Shown here piece after piece: positions 1 through 7,240 of a DNA stretch of 46,401 nucleotides. The position numbers were made by a program, and so were the translations under genes. Each line of letters begins with the position of its first letter. The stretch's first letter is position 1. The stretch covers positions 1 to 46,401 of the forward strand of contig NZ_JAJUWS010000051.1 of the NCBI RefSeq assembly GCF_021390475.1. Direction: 5' to 3'. The stretch comes from Streptomyces sp. ST2-7A (GTDB lineage Bacteria; Actinomycetota; Actinomycetes; Streptomycetales; Streptomycetaceae). The notes below the pieces were generated by a model. It worked only from the letters and a program-made list of their open reading frames with translations, made no database searches and was not told the DNA's origin.

Positions 1-1430
1 CGGTGGGCGAGCGCGCCGTGCCGCACCACCAGCAGCAGCCGGGCCCCGGCGGGGACCGGTCGGCCGTCGACGACGCCGGGAGCGGCGGCACGCCGGGGCA
101 GCACCGGGGACGGCGCGACCACCCGCAGCGCCTCCCCGGCCAGGGCGGCCCGGTCGTCGGGGTCGTCGGCCCACGCCCACAACCGCGCGTCGGCGCAACG
201 TGCCACCGCGCGGGGCAGCAGCGCCACGGTGGTGGCGACGGCGGCGGTCGCCATCGTCGCCCGCAGCGCGAGATCGGGGGCGGGGCCCCCGGCGATCGGA
301 CACGTACCGGCCCGGGCGGGGGTGGTCGGTCCGGCGGCGTTCCCTCCGGCGACGCCCGAACCCGTCCCGGACGATCGGGAGTCGAGGGCTCGGAGCGAGG
401 CCCGCCCGGTGGCGCCCGGTACCGGGTCGACCGCCTCGTCGACCGCCTCGGTGGTATCCGGTGACAGCGTGCCGAGCGGTACCGCGCCGGTCCGGGCGGG
501 GTCGGTCGGGGCGGACCCGTCGAGCAGGTCGGCGAGTCGGTCCGCCGAACGGCGGGCCCGCGCCACGGCCCGCCGACCGGCGAGCGGCCACGGTGACGGC
601 AGGTGGGCGCGCACCGCGTCGGCGGCGGCCGCGAGGGCCGCGTCGGCCAACCGCCGGGGGTCGCCGTCGTGGTCCAGCAGGGAGGCGGCGGAGACACCCG
701 CGAGTTCGCGGGCCAGATCCACGACGTCCACCTCCCCGCCCTGCGCCAGGGGCGCCAACCGGCGGCACAGCACCTCCCGCCGCAGGGCCCGGGTGCGTTC
801 GATCCCGGCCGTGCCGAGCCGGTCGGCCAGGTGCCGGCGGCCGGCCCGGTGCTCCCCGCCGCTCTCGTCGAACAGGGCTCCGGAGCCGACGAGTTCGCGG
901 GCGACCGCGCCGGTGGTGCCCTCGCCGGCGCGGTCCAGCGACAGGCGGGTCAGCGCCTCCCGACAGGCCCGGGTGCCGTGGACGATCACGGTGCCGCCGA
1001 GCCGCCGGACCGGGGCGCGTCGGCCGAGGGCCAGCAGCAGGAAGAGGAAGGGGTGGGAGGCGAGGTGCACGCGGCGGTCCCGGGCCCGGGCGAACGCCCG
1101 GTACCGGGCCGGGGGCTTCGGCGGCGGGCCTGCGGGAACGGGCGCGGCCTCCCGGTCTCCGGAGGGCCGGTCCCGACCGGCTCCCTCACCGACCGGGACC
1201 GGTGCGGGCCGGCCGGACCCGTCGGGACGGTCACCCGTCGCGGTCCCGGCCGGCACCGTCCGTGCCGGATCGGCGCGGTCGGGGCGCGCACCCCGGGCCC
1301 CGCGCGGCCCGGACGGGGCGGCGGACGGTGTCCCGTCCGGTGCCGGGGGGCCGGCCGGCACGGTGGGGACCTCCCCGCCGAGGGGGCACCCCCGGTCGGA
1401 CGGCACGGTGGGGGCGGGTGGTTCGGTCAT
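1..1430 (-). CDS. Cytochrome P450-like protein, C-terminus off the window
   Basis: The frame stays open from its ATG to the left edge, so about 476 residues are visible and the heme-cysteine loop lies outside. After about 115 residues of Pro/Ala/Gly-rich leader comes a P450-like body. An RRHLADRLG segment resembles the H-x-x-x-RR region of helix C. A K-helix ExxR (EALR) is followed by the usual PxPxLPR and a VDGRPVPAGARLLL strand. The expected I-helix reads AAVATT instead of [AG]Gx[DE]TT, so the acidic proton-relay residue is missing. The start overlaps the stop of the upstream glycosyltransferase as ATGA, making it the last visible gene of the operon. The family is likely from K-helix context. 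Whether it is a classical monooxygenase is uncertain without the Cys loop. Confidence 0.7.
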   Translation of the reverse strand, partial: MTEPPAPTVPSDRGCPLGGEVPTVPAGPPAPDGTPSAAPSGPRGARGARPDRADPARTVPAGTATGDRPDGSGRPAPVPVGEGAGRDRPSGDREAAPVPAGPPPKPPARYRAFARARDRRVHLASHPFLFLLLALGRRAPVRRLGGTVIVHGTRACREALTRLSLDRAGEGTTGAVARELVGSGALFDESGGEHRAGRRHLADRLGTAGIERTRALRREVLCRRLAPLAQGGEVDVVDLARELAGVSAASLLDHDGDPRRLADAALAAAADAVRAHLPSPWPLAGRRAVARARRSADRLADLLDGSAPTDPARTGAVPLGTLSPDTTEAVDEAVDPVPGATGRASLRALDSRSSGTGSGVAGGNAAGPTTPARAGTCPIAGGPAPDLALRATMATAAVATTVALLPRAVARCADARLWAWADDPDDRAALAGEALRVVAPSPVLPRRAAAPGVVDGRPVPAGARLLLVVRHGALAH

Positions 1431-2260
1431 CGGATGTGCACCTCCATCCCGTCGCCCGGCACCGGCCGGTAGCGGCGGTCCCAGTACCAGAGCAGCGTGC
1501 GGCGGGCGCCCCACGCCCGCAGTCGGCGCAGACCGTTGTGCGCCACCAGCCGTTCGTCCCGCACGACGCGGGTGCTGTGCCGGCGGGCCCGGTTGAGGAG
1601 GATCACGTCCTCGTCGCCCTCCTCCAGCGGAATGCGCGGCGTGCCGCCGCAGCGGACGTACAGGTCGGCGGTGAGGGCGATGTTGTGACCGTGGCACAAC
1701 ACGTATGGCGTCAGGTATCCCGACTCCCGGTGGGCGCGCCGTCGGCGGCCGTACACAGCGGTGATCCGCAGGACCATCGGCAGGAGTCGGCGCTCGGCGG
1801 GGCCGGATCGTTCGTCGCGGCGGGGCGCGCTGCGCCCGCAGACCGGATCGGCGTCGGTGGTCAGCCGGGCCCGGAGGCGGGCGGTCCGGTCCGGCGCGGG
1901 CAGGCAGTCGGCGTCGGTGCGGGCCGGCAGGCGCGCCCCGGCGCCGATGGCGTACCGGAAGCCGGTGTCGGCGGCCGAGCCGGCCCCGGGTTCCGGTTCG
2001 ACGACCACGTGCACGGGGAACGGCGCGGCGGAGGCGAAGCGGCGGGCCACGTCGGCGGTGCCGTCGACGGAGGCGTTGTCGACGACCACCAGCGCGAAGT
2101 CGCGGTCGCGTTGGGCGGCCAGGGCGGTGAGGGTGGCGGGCAGGCCGGTCTCCTCGTCGCGGGCCGGGACCACCACCCACAGGGCGGGCGCGTCCCCGGA
2201 CGGTGGTTCCGGTGGTTCCGGTGATTCCGGCGTCGGGTCGATCGGCGGACGGGTGGTCAT
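1427..2260 (-). CDS. GT2-family glycosyltransferase (copy 1)
   Basis: A 277-residue GT-A-fold protein. It opens with the N-terminal strand LWVVVPARDEE, then VVVDNASVDGTADVARR, which is the nucleotide-binding signature of family 2, and has ARTDADCLP as the DXD metal/sugar-nucleotide motif. There is no membrane segment, so it is probably cytosolic and transfers a sugar from an NDP-sugar to a small acceptor. It is a clear paralogue of the second glycosyltransferase of this operon, matching along VPARDEE, DNAS, DTGFRYAI-GAGARL and TDADCLP. Its ATG overlaps the stop of the ligase gene and its own TGA overlaps the P450 start. Donor and acceptor cannot be read from sequence. Confidence 0.85.
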   Translation of the reverse strand: MTTRPPIDPTPESPEPPEPPSGDAPALWVVVPARDEETGLPATLTALAAQRDRDFALVVVDNASVDGTADVARRFASAAPFPVHVVVEPEPGAGSAADTGFRYAIGAGARLPARTDADCLPAPDRTARLRARLTTDADPVCGRSAPRRDERSGPAERRLLPMVLRITAVYGRRRRAHRESGYLTPYVLCHGHNIALTADLYVRCGGTPRIPLEEGDEDVILLNRARRHSTRVVRDERLVAHNGLRRLRAWGARRTLLWYWDRRYRPVPGDGMEVHIR

Positions 2261-3867
2261 CGACGGTTCCCCTCCGTCCTTCGGCGGTTCCGGCGTTCCA
2301 ACAGTTCGGCCGCGAGTCGGGAGGCGGCGGCCCGGTCCGGTTTGCCCGACCGCCCGGAGCGGGGGACGGCGGCGAGTACGACGGCGTCGGGGCGGGCGCC
2401 CGCCATCCCGGCGAGCGGGGCGCGCAACGCGGCCCGCAGCCGCGCCGGGTCGGCGCCACGACTCGGCTCCACAAGGGCGACCAGCCGTTCCTCACCCGCC
2501 CGGTCGTCCCCGCCGCCCGGCCCCGCGCCGGCTCCCCCGGCCGCGGGAACACCCACCAGGACGGCCACCTCCACGCCCGGCACGTGCAGGGCGGGCTCGT
2601 GCAGACCCGGATAGATGTTCTCGGCCCCGCGCAGCACCATGTCCTTCAGCCGTCCCTCCAGCACGACGCGCGGTCCGCCGTCGGGTCCGGTGTCCAGGCG
2701 GGCCCGGTCGCCGGTGCGGATCACCGGGTCGGGGCGTTCGCCGAGGCAGCGGACCCGGCCGGCGGGCCCGGAGAGCAGCAGCTCGCCACCGCCCGCGTCA
2801 CCGCCGCCGGCGTCGGTCCACACGGTGACGCCGGGCAGCGGGGCACCCACGAGGTCGCCGGGGGTGCCGGAGTCCTCGAAGGCCGTCTTCTCCGCCTCCT
2901 CCACCGCCGCCACGGGGAACATCTCGGTCAGCGCGTACACGCCCGTGACGGTCCGGGCGCCGGCGCGGCGGGCCCGGCGCATCAGCGCCGCCGGGACCGG
3001 GGCCGATCCCGCCCACCCCCGGCCCGTCAACCGGGCTCCCCGGTCCAGGGCGGCGCGCAGCGCGGGGGGCGTGAGGTAGGTGTCGGCGGGTTCCAGGCGG
3101 GCCAGTTGGGCGGCGAGCGCGGTCGGCCGCCGGGCGGGCAGCGCGACGGTGGCGCCGCGTGCCAGGGCCGGGGCGAGCACGAAGAGGGTGCCGCCGAGCA
3201 CCGGCCGGCCGGGGGTGGGGTCCACCAGGTCGGTGACCGCCGTCAGGGCCGCGTCCAGGGAGGCCCGGTCGTGGACGACCGCGCGGGGCCGGGTGGTGGT
3301 TCCGGAGGTGAAGACGATCACGGCGTCGCCGTCCCGCGCGTCCCCTCCGGGATTCCCGCGCGTCGGGACCTCGGCACGGGGCGGGGTGCCGTCGGGGTCG
3401 TCCAGGGCGGGGGCGCAGCCGGGGAGGCGACGCCCGACGGTGGCGACGACGGGTGCGAGGTCCCCCAGCGGCGGCAGGGCGAGGCCGGCTCGTCGGGCGA
3501 GGCGACGGGCGGGACCGGCGACGGCCTGCGCGGCGGCGTCGGCGACCACCAGCGCGGGCGGCACGAGGGCCAGCCGGGCGCGCAGCACCTCGGGGCCGGC
3601 GAACGGGTCGAGCACGGCCACGCGCAGCCGCAGCCGGTGGGCGGCGAGCAGGACGGCCAGGGCACGCGGGCCGGGCCGCACGGCGACGCCCAGGGTGTCG
3701 CCGGGCCGCAGTCCGCGCCGGCGCAGTCCGGCGACGCAGGCGTCGGCGAGGTCGGCGAGGTCACCGCGCCGGGCGGCGATCCGGGTGCCGCCCCGGGGTC
3801 CGGCGGTGAGCACGGCGGGTCGTTCGGGGGCGGCGCGCAGCACGGCGGGGACGCGGTCGAGGATCAT
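2257..3867 (-). CDS. Class I adenylate-forming (acyl-CoA ligase-like) enzyme
   Basis: A 536-residue ANL-superfamily enzyme expected to activate a carboxylic acid as acyl-AMP. Visible core motifs are the P-loop-like A3 VIVFTSGTTTRPRAVVH, A5 GVYALTEMFP, A7 IRTGDRARLD, the hinge LEGRLKDMVLRGAENIYPG, and a C-terminal A10 with the catalytic lysine in RSGKPDRAA. Length and domain order fit an intact two-domain ligase. The start MILDRVPAV was chosen because it overlaps the upstream glycosyltransferase stop (ATGA); longer in-frame sequence upstream lies inside that gene. Beside a KAS III-like protein it may supply or modify an acyl chain. A beta-lactone synthetase (OleC-like) role is possible but not shown by the motifs. 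Confidence 0.88.
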   Translation of the reverse strand: MILDRVPAVLRAAPERPAVLTAGPRGGTRIAARRGDLADLADACVAGLRRRGLRPGDTLGVAVRPGPRALAVLLAAHRLRLRVAVLDPFAGPEVLRARLALVPPALVVADAAAQAVAGPARRLARRAGLALPPLGDLAPVVATVGRRLPGCAPALDDPDGTPPRAEVPTRGNPGGDARDGDAVIVFTSGTTTRPRAVVHDRASLDAALTAVTDLVDPTPGRPVLGGTLFVLAPALARGATVALPARRPTALAAQLARLEPADTYLTPPALRAALDRGARLTGRGWAGSAPVPAALMRRARRAGARTVTGVYALTEMFPVAAVEEAEKTAFEDSGTPGDLVGAPLPGVTVWTDAGGGDAGGGELLLSGPAGRVRCLGERPDPVIRTGDRARLDTGPDGGPRVVLEGRLKDMVLRGAENIYPGLHEPALHVPGVEVAVLVGVPAAGGAGAGPGGGDDRAGEERLVALVEPSRGADPARLRAALRAPLAGMAGARPDAVVLAAVPRSGRSGKPDRAAASRLAAELLERRNRRRTEGNRR

Positions 3868-4670
3868 CGCGGGTCCTCCCCGAGCGGGCCGGCGCCCCGG
3901 TCCAGGTACCAGCGGGCGGTGCCGGCGAGACCGTAGGCACGCAGTCGGCGGGTGGAGTTCTCCACGACCATGCCGCGCACCCGGGCGATGCGATCGGTGT
4001 GTCGGCGCACCCGGTTGAGGAAGAGCCGGTCGGTCGGCGAGGGGCGGCGCGGCATACCGCCGACGGCGGTGTAGAGGTCGGCGGTGACGGCCATGTTGTT
4101 GCCGGCGTGCATCCGGTAGGGGGCGCGGAAACCGTGCCGGCGACGGTGGGCGGGGCGCAGCCGGCCGAAGAGGGCGGCGAGGGCCACCAGGACCCGGAAG
4201 CCGGCGCGGCCCAGCGGGCCGTGTTCGTCGCGGCGGGCGAGGATCCGGCCACAGGCCAGGCCGGCGCCGGGGGCGGTGAGCGCGGCACGGGCGGCGGCGG
4301 TCCAGCCGGGGCGGGGCAGGCAGTCGGCGTCGGTGCGGGCCAACAGACGCGCCCCGGCGGCGATGGCGTACCGGAAGCCGGTGTCCACGGCGCAGCCGAC
4401 GCCCTTCCGCGGCTCGTGGAGCACCCGCACGGGGAAGGGGGCGCCGGCGGCGAAGTCGCGGGCGACGCGGGGGGTGGCGTCGGTGGAGGCGTTGTCGACG
4501 AGGACCAGGACGATCCGGGTGTCGTGCTGGGCGGCGAGGGCGGCCAGGGTGTCGGGCAGCCGGTCCTCCTCGTCCCGGGCCGGGACGATCACCCACAGGC
4601 GGTCGGCGGCGTCGGCGGGCACGGCGGGCGTGCCGCCGACGGCACCGGTCGGTATCCGGGAGGGGGTCAC
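3864..4670 (-). CDS. GT2-family glycosyltransferase (copy 2)
   Basis: A 268-residue family 2 glycosyltransferase with LWVIVPARDEEDRLP, VLVDNASTDATPRVARD and ARTDADCLPRPGW (DXD). It is paralogous to the other GT2 in the operon, most strongly in the nucleotide-binding half. The chosen GTG start overlaps the TGA of the KAS III-like gene as GTGA, matching the pattern of the other junctions; a GTG four codons upstream is possible. Its stop overlaps the ligase start. The two copies flanking the ligase probably add successive or related sugars, but this is inference. Confidence 0.85.
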   Translation of the reverse strand: MTPSRIPTGAVGGTPAVPADAADRLWVIVPARDEEDRLPDTLAALAAQHDTRIVLVLVDNASTDATPRVARDFAAGAPFPVRVLHEPRKGVGCAVDTGFRYAIAAGARLLARTDADCLPRPGWTAAARAALTAPGAGLACGRILARRDEHGPLGRAGFRVLVALAALFGRLRPAHRRRHGFRAPYRMHAGNNMAVTADLYTAVGGMPRRPSPTDRLFLNRVRRHTDRIARVRGMVVENSTRRLRAYGLAGTARWYLDRGAGPLGEDPR

Positions 4671-5722
4671 GACACCTCCCACACGGCGGTCATGATGCTG
4701 ACGCCGCCGCCGAGGCCGACCAGCAGCAGCCGGTCCCCGGTCCGCAACCGCTCCCGCACCCGGTCGAGTTGGACGCCGATCGTGGCCGCCGCGACGTTCC
4801 CCAACTCCGGGACGGTCACCACCAGGCGGTCCTCCGGAACGCCGGCGATCTCCGCGAAGCGCCGCAGGTAGGGCATGGTCACCTGGTGCGCCAGAACGTG
4901 CGTGAAGTGTTCCCCGACGGCGTGCCGCCGGGCACGGTCCAGCAGGGCCGGGCCGATCTTCTCGAAGGTCTCCCGCAGGAGTTGCCCGTCCCCGGTGAAC
5001 CAGGTGTGCTCGTCGCCGCGCGGCAGGCGGGAGCCGCCGCCGGGGATGCCGCCCAGTCGCCAGTGCTCGGAACGGGTCTCACCGGCGATGTCCAGGATGC
5101 CGCCGCGTGCCACGGGTTCCAGCACCACGGCGGCGCCGGCGTCGCCGAAGGTGTAGCCCGCGAAGCCGGCGCGGAACTCCGCGAGGTCGCGGGGGCGGCG
5201 GCGCATCACCCGGGTGGGGGTCTCCCCCACCACGACCAGCGCCCGCCGGCCGCGCCCGACCATCAGGAACGCGCGGGCGAGGTCGATGCCGTTGAGGAAG
5301 CTGTTGCAGGCGTTGGTGACGTCCAGCGCGTGGGCCCGCGTGCCGAGTTCGTCCTGCACCACGTGGGCGGTGGCGGGTTCGGCCATGTCGCGGGTGGCGG
5401 AGGCGAAGAGCAGCAGGTCGATGTCGGCGGGGGCGAGTCCGGCGTCGTCCAGGGCGCGGCGGGCGGCCCGGACGGCGAGGGTGGAGGCGTACTCGTCGTC
5501 GGCTGCGACGCGACGGGTGCGGATGCCGGTGGCGCGCTCGAGGAGGCCGTCGGGCAGGGGCAGGCCGCTCGCGGCGGTGATCCCGGCCTGGAGGTCCGTG
5601 GTGGTCAGGACGTGGTCGGGCAGGGCGGAGCCGATGCCGGTGATGCCGATGCGGGCGGGTGTTCCCGCCGGTGGGTTCGGGGCCCGGTCGTCCCCGGGCG
5701 CGCCGTGATCGTGCTGATCCAT
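4667..5722 (-). CDS. 3-oxoacyl-ACP synthase III-like (KAS III) condensing enzyme
   Basis: About 351 residues with the thiolase-fold KAS III layout. The FabH-type triad is visible: Cys in DVTNACNSFLNGIDLA, His in HVLAHQVTMPYLRR, Asn in PELGNVAAATIGVQL. The start region reads PARIGITGIGSALPDHVL. RATGIRTRR corresponds to the family's GI-x-R segment. It likely performs a decarboxylative or head-to-head Claisen condensation of acyl thioesters. It is the promoter-proximal gene of the five-gene operon. Neither this ATG (MDQHDH) nor an ATG 12 codons upstream has a good ribosome site, so the start is uncertain. It could be OleA-like, FabH-like or an acyltransferase variant; the triad is intact. Confidence 0.9.
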   Translation of the reverse strand: MDQHDHGAPGDDRAPNPPAGTPARIGITGIGSALPDHVLTTTDLQAGITAASGLPLPDGLLERATGIRTRRVAADDEYASTLAVRAARRALDDAGLAPADIDLLLFASATRDMAEPATAHVVQDELGTRAHALDVTNACNSFLNGIDLARAFLMVGRGRRALVVVGETPTRVMRRRPRDLAEFRAGFAGYTFGDAGAAVVLEPVARGGILDIAGETRSEHWRLGGIPGGGSRLPRGDEHTWFTGDGQLLRETFEKIGPALLDRARRHAVGEHFTHVLAHQVTMPYLRRFAEIAGVPEDRLVVTVPELGNVAAATIGVQLDRVRERLRTGDRLLLVGLGGGVSIMTAVWEVS

Positions 5723-5766
5723 GGCCGGAAGTGTGCGCCGCCGGCCGGGGTCGCACATGGGTTTTC

Positions 5767-5810
5767 GTACTCATCCCGGTGGTGGGCCCGGACGGGGTGG
5801 GGGTGAGTAC
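5767..5810. promoter_or_regulatory. Inverted repeat upstream of the KAS III operon
   Basis: Arms GTACTCATCC and GGGTGAGTAC match at 9 of 10 positions with 24 bp between them. They sit about 45-90 bp upstream of the first gene of the operon, a reasonable place for an operator. No regulator gene is adjacent in the window. Confidence 0.3.
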
Positions 5811-6033
5811 TCGCGCCGGGCCACCCGCCCCGGTGGGGCGGGTGCGGCACGGGGGACGGGTGGGAGGCGGAACAGCCGGTCGAACACCGTATCGGGAGCG
5901 GTGCGGGGAACAACCCGGGGACCGGCGCGGGGACCGGCGCGGGAGCGTGCCGGGAATCCCGGCACGACGGCCCGGGCCCTCGCGCCGGCTTCCCGGCCGG
6001 GAGGACGCCGATCCTCCCCGCCCCGGAAACGCG

Positions 6034-6071
6034 GCGTGCCGCGGGCACCCGGTGGGGTGCCCGCGGCACGC
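6034..6071. terminator. 17-bp stem hairpin between chaplin and KAS III genes
   Basis: A perfect 17-bp GC-rich stem with a GGTG loop and no T-tract, typical of actinomycete I-shaped terminators. Together with the next hairpin it insulates the chaplin transcript from the biosynthetic operon. Confidence 0.6.
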
Positions 6072-6103
6072 GTGGGATCGGCTCTCGGCCGAGGAACCCG
6101 CCT

Positions 6104-6147
6104 GGTCGGACACGACCCGCGGTGTGCACCGCGGGTCGTGTCCGATC
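6104..6147 (-). terminator. Chaplin gene terminator hairpin
   Basis: Arms CGGACACGACCCGCGGTG and CACCGCGGGTCGTGTCCG are perfectly complementary around a TG centre, and pairing extends outward. It lies 15 bp past the chaplin stop codon, so it is the likely transcript end. Confidence 0.65.
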
Positions 6148-6161
6148 GGGATACGGAGACG

Positions 6162-6401
6162 TCAGGCGTTGACGCAGACGTTGCCGAAGGCGGGGTTCAG
6201 GACACCGATGATGTCGATGGTGTTGCCGCACACGTTCACGGGGATGTGGATCGGCACCTGGACGACGTTGCCGGAGAGGACGCCGGGGGAACCGACGGCG
6301 GCACCCTGGGCCTCGCTGTCGGCGACGGCGGTGCCGGCGGTCCCCAGGACGGCGATCCCGGCGGCGGCCGCGAAGGCGGCGGACTTGGCCATGCGAGACA
6401 T
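6162..6401 (-). CDS. Short chaplin (secreted amyloid surface protein)
   Basis: 79 residues. An N-terminal signal peptide (MSRMAKSAAFAAAAGIAVLG, predicted cut after AVA) is followed by one chaplin domain with GVLSGNVVQVPIHIPVNVCG and NPAFGNVCVNA. The two cysteines (about 58 and 76) match the ChpE-H class, which forms a disulfide and assembles into amyloid fibrils at the hyphal surface. There is no C-terminal sorting signal, so it is a short rather than a long anchored chaplin. A good ribosome site (AGGGAG) stands 6 nt before the ATG. The specific paralogue letter cannot be assigned. Confidence 0.95.
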   Translation of the reverse strand: MSRMAKSAAFAAAAGIAVLGTAGTAVADSEAQGAAVGSPGVLSGNVVQVPIHIPVNVCGNTIDIIGVLNPAFGNVCVNA

Positions 6402-6970
6402 GTGGTCTCCCTGTCTTGACGGAGTGTTCAGCTTTTTCACGGGCTTCGGGTTTCCCCGATCGGTTCTCGCGAACCTGTGCCGACTAACGACGCCGACACA
6501 TGGATGTTTCGTGCCCGAAGGCCCGAATGGTCGCCGAACCACCGATCTTTCACTCTTTCGGCGGAGCGAGATCACCCCTCGGGAGGGGAATAGGGGGATG
6601 CCACACCAACCTCCGCGCACTCGTTCCGCGCCACCCGCGCCCCCTGCCCCGGCCGTTCCCGGACACCCCCGATCGCCCCCAACCATCCCGGAGAACCCTC
6701 CCGTTCCACCATCGGGACAACCGCGTTCGGGGTCCGTTCGACCCGCCACGGGGTGGGGACGGGACGGCGCAACCGGGACGGGCCGACCGCCCACTCCGCT
6801 CGGAACCGGGGATACCGACCACCCACCGGGTACGCCACCGCCGCGTCGCGTTCCCCGGCACCTCCGAACGGCCGGCGGCCCGGGGCCGCCGCACGCCCCG
6901 ACGTACTTCCGGGGGCGTCCCGTACGGAACACCCCCGGAAGGAGGAGGACGGTCCCCCGCCCTTTCGCCG
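6402..6970. other. Long non-coding region upstream of the chaplin gene
   Basis: No credible gene in about 570 bp. It holds the chaplin promoter region, an inverted GGTTC-TCGC-GAACC about 60 bp upstream of the ATG, and a 10-bp-arm inverted repeat (CTTCCGGGGG / CCCCCGGAAG) at 6906-6941. A candidate minus-strand CGTTAG resembles part of BldN-type -35 elements, but this is weak. Confidence 0.4.
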
Positions 6971-6971
6971 G

Positions 6972-7006
6972 CCGGTGTCCCCCACCGATCGGCGAGGGGA
7001 CACCGG
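6972..7006 (-). terminator. Hairpin after the GTPase/small-protein pair
   Basis: Arms CCGGTGTCCCC and GGGGACACCGG pair perfectly across a 13-nt loop, 8 bp beyond the stop of the 70-aa gene. It is a likely transcript end for that two-gene unit. Confidence 0.6.
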
Positions 7007-7013
7007 AGCCGAC

Positions 7014-7226
7014 TCACCAGTTGGCCTTGATCCACTCCGCGATGTTCCTCACCGTGGCGCGGGTGAGGTCGATCGCCCTCTGACCCACCTCGAGCAGGGC
7101 GGTCTCGATCAGCCGCTCCAGGGCGGCGAGGGCTCCGGCCCTCGCGGCCCGGGTCACCTGACCCATGAACTCACTGTCCCGCATGGCCTGCGTTCGCACG
7201 GCTCCGCGGATCTGCATTTCCGACAT
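7014..7226 (-). CDS. Small helical protein, partner of the upstream GTPase
   Basis: A 70-residue protein I do not recognise. It reads as nearly continuous helix, with an Ala/Leu-rich middle (AARAGALAALERLIETALLEVG) bearing amphipathic spacing and a C-terminal NIAEWIKANW. It has no signal peptide and no clear transmembrane span. A strong ribosome site (GGAGGAG) precedes the ATG. The start is only 14 nt after the GTPase stop, so the two are almost surely cotranscribed. It could be a GTPase-binding or membrane-associating effector; this is inference from context and shape. Confidence 0.7.
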   Translation of the reverse strand: MSEMQIRGAVRTQAMRDSEFMGQVTRAARAGALAALERLIETALLEVGQRAIDLTRATVRNIAEWIKANW

Positions 7227-7240
7227 TTTCGTCTCCTCCG

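Noticed and set aside
200..2224. Long plus-strand open frames opposite the P450 and GT2 genes
   Set aside because: They are Arg/Pro/Gly-rich with no motifs, while the minus strand has clear families. They are antisense shadows of high-GC coding DNA.
4667..5722. Calling the KAS III/ligase pair a proven beta-lactone (OleA/OleC) pathway
   Set aside because: The OleB hydrolase and OleD reductase partners are not in view and the ligase lacks any diagnostic OleC feature I can identify, so only a general role is claimed.
6500..7035. Overlapping 140-176-codon frames on both strands upstream of the chaplin gene
   Set aside because: No ribosome site, no family motif and composition of random high-G+C translation. 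Treated as non-coding.
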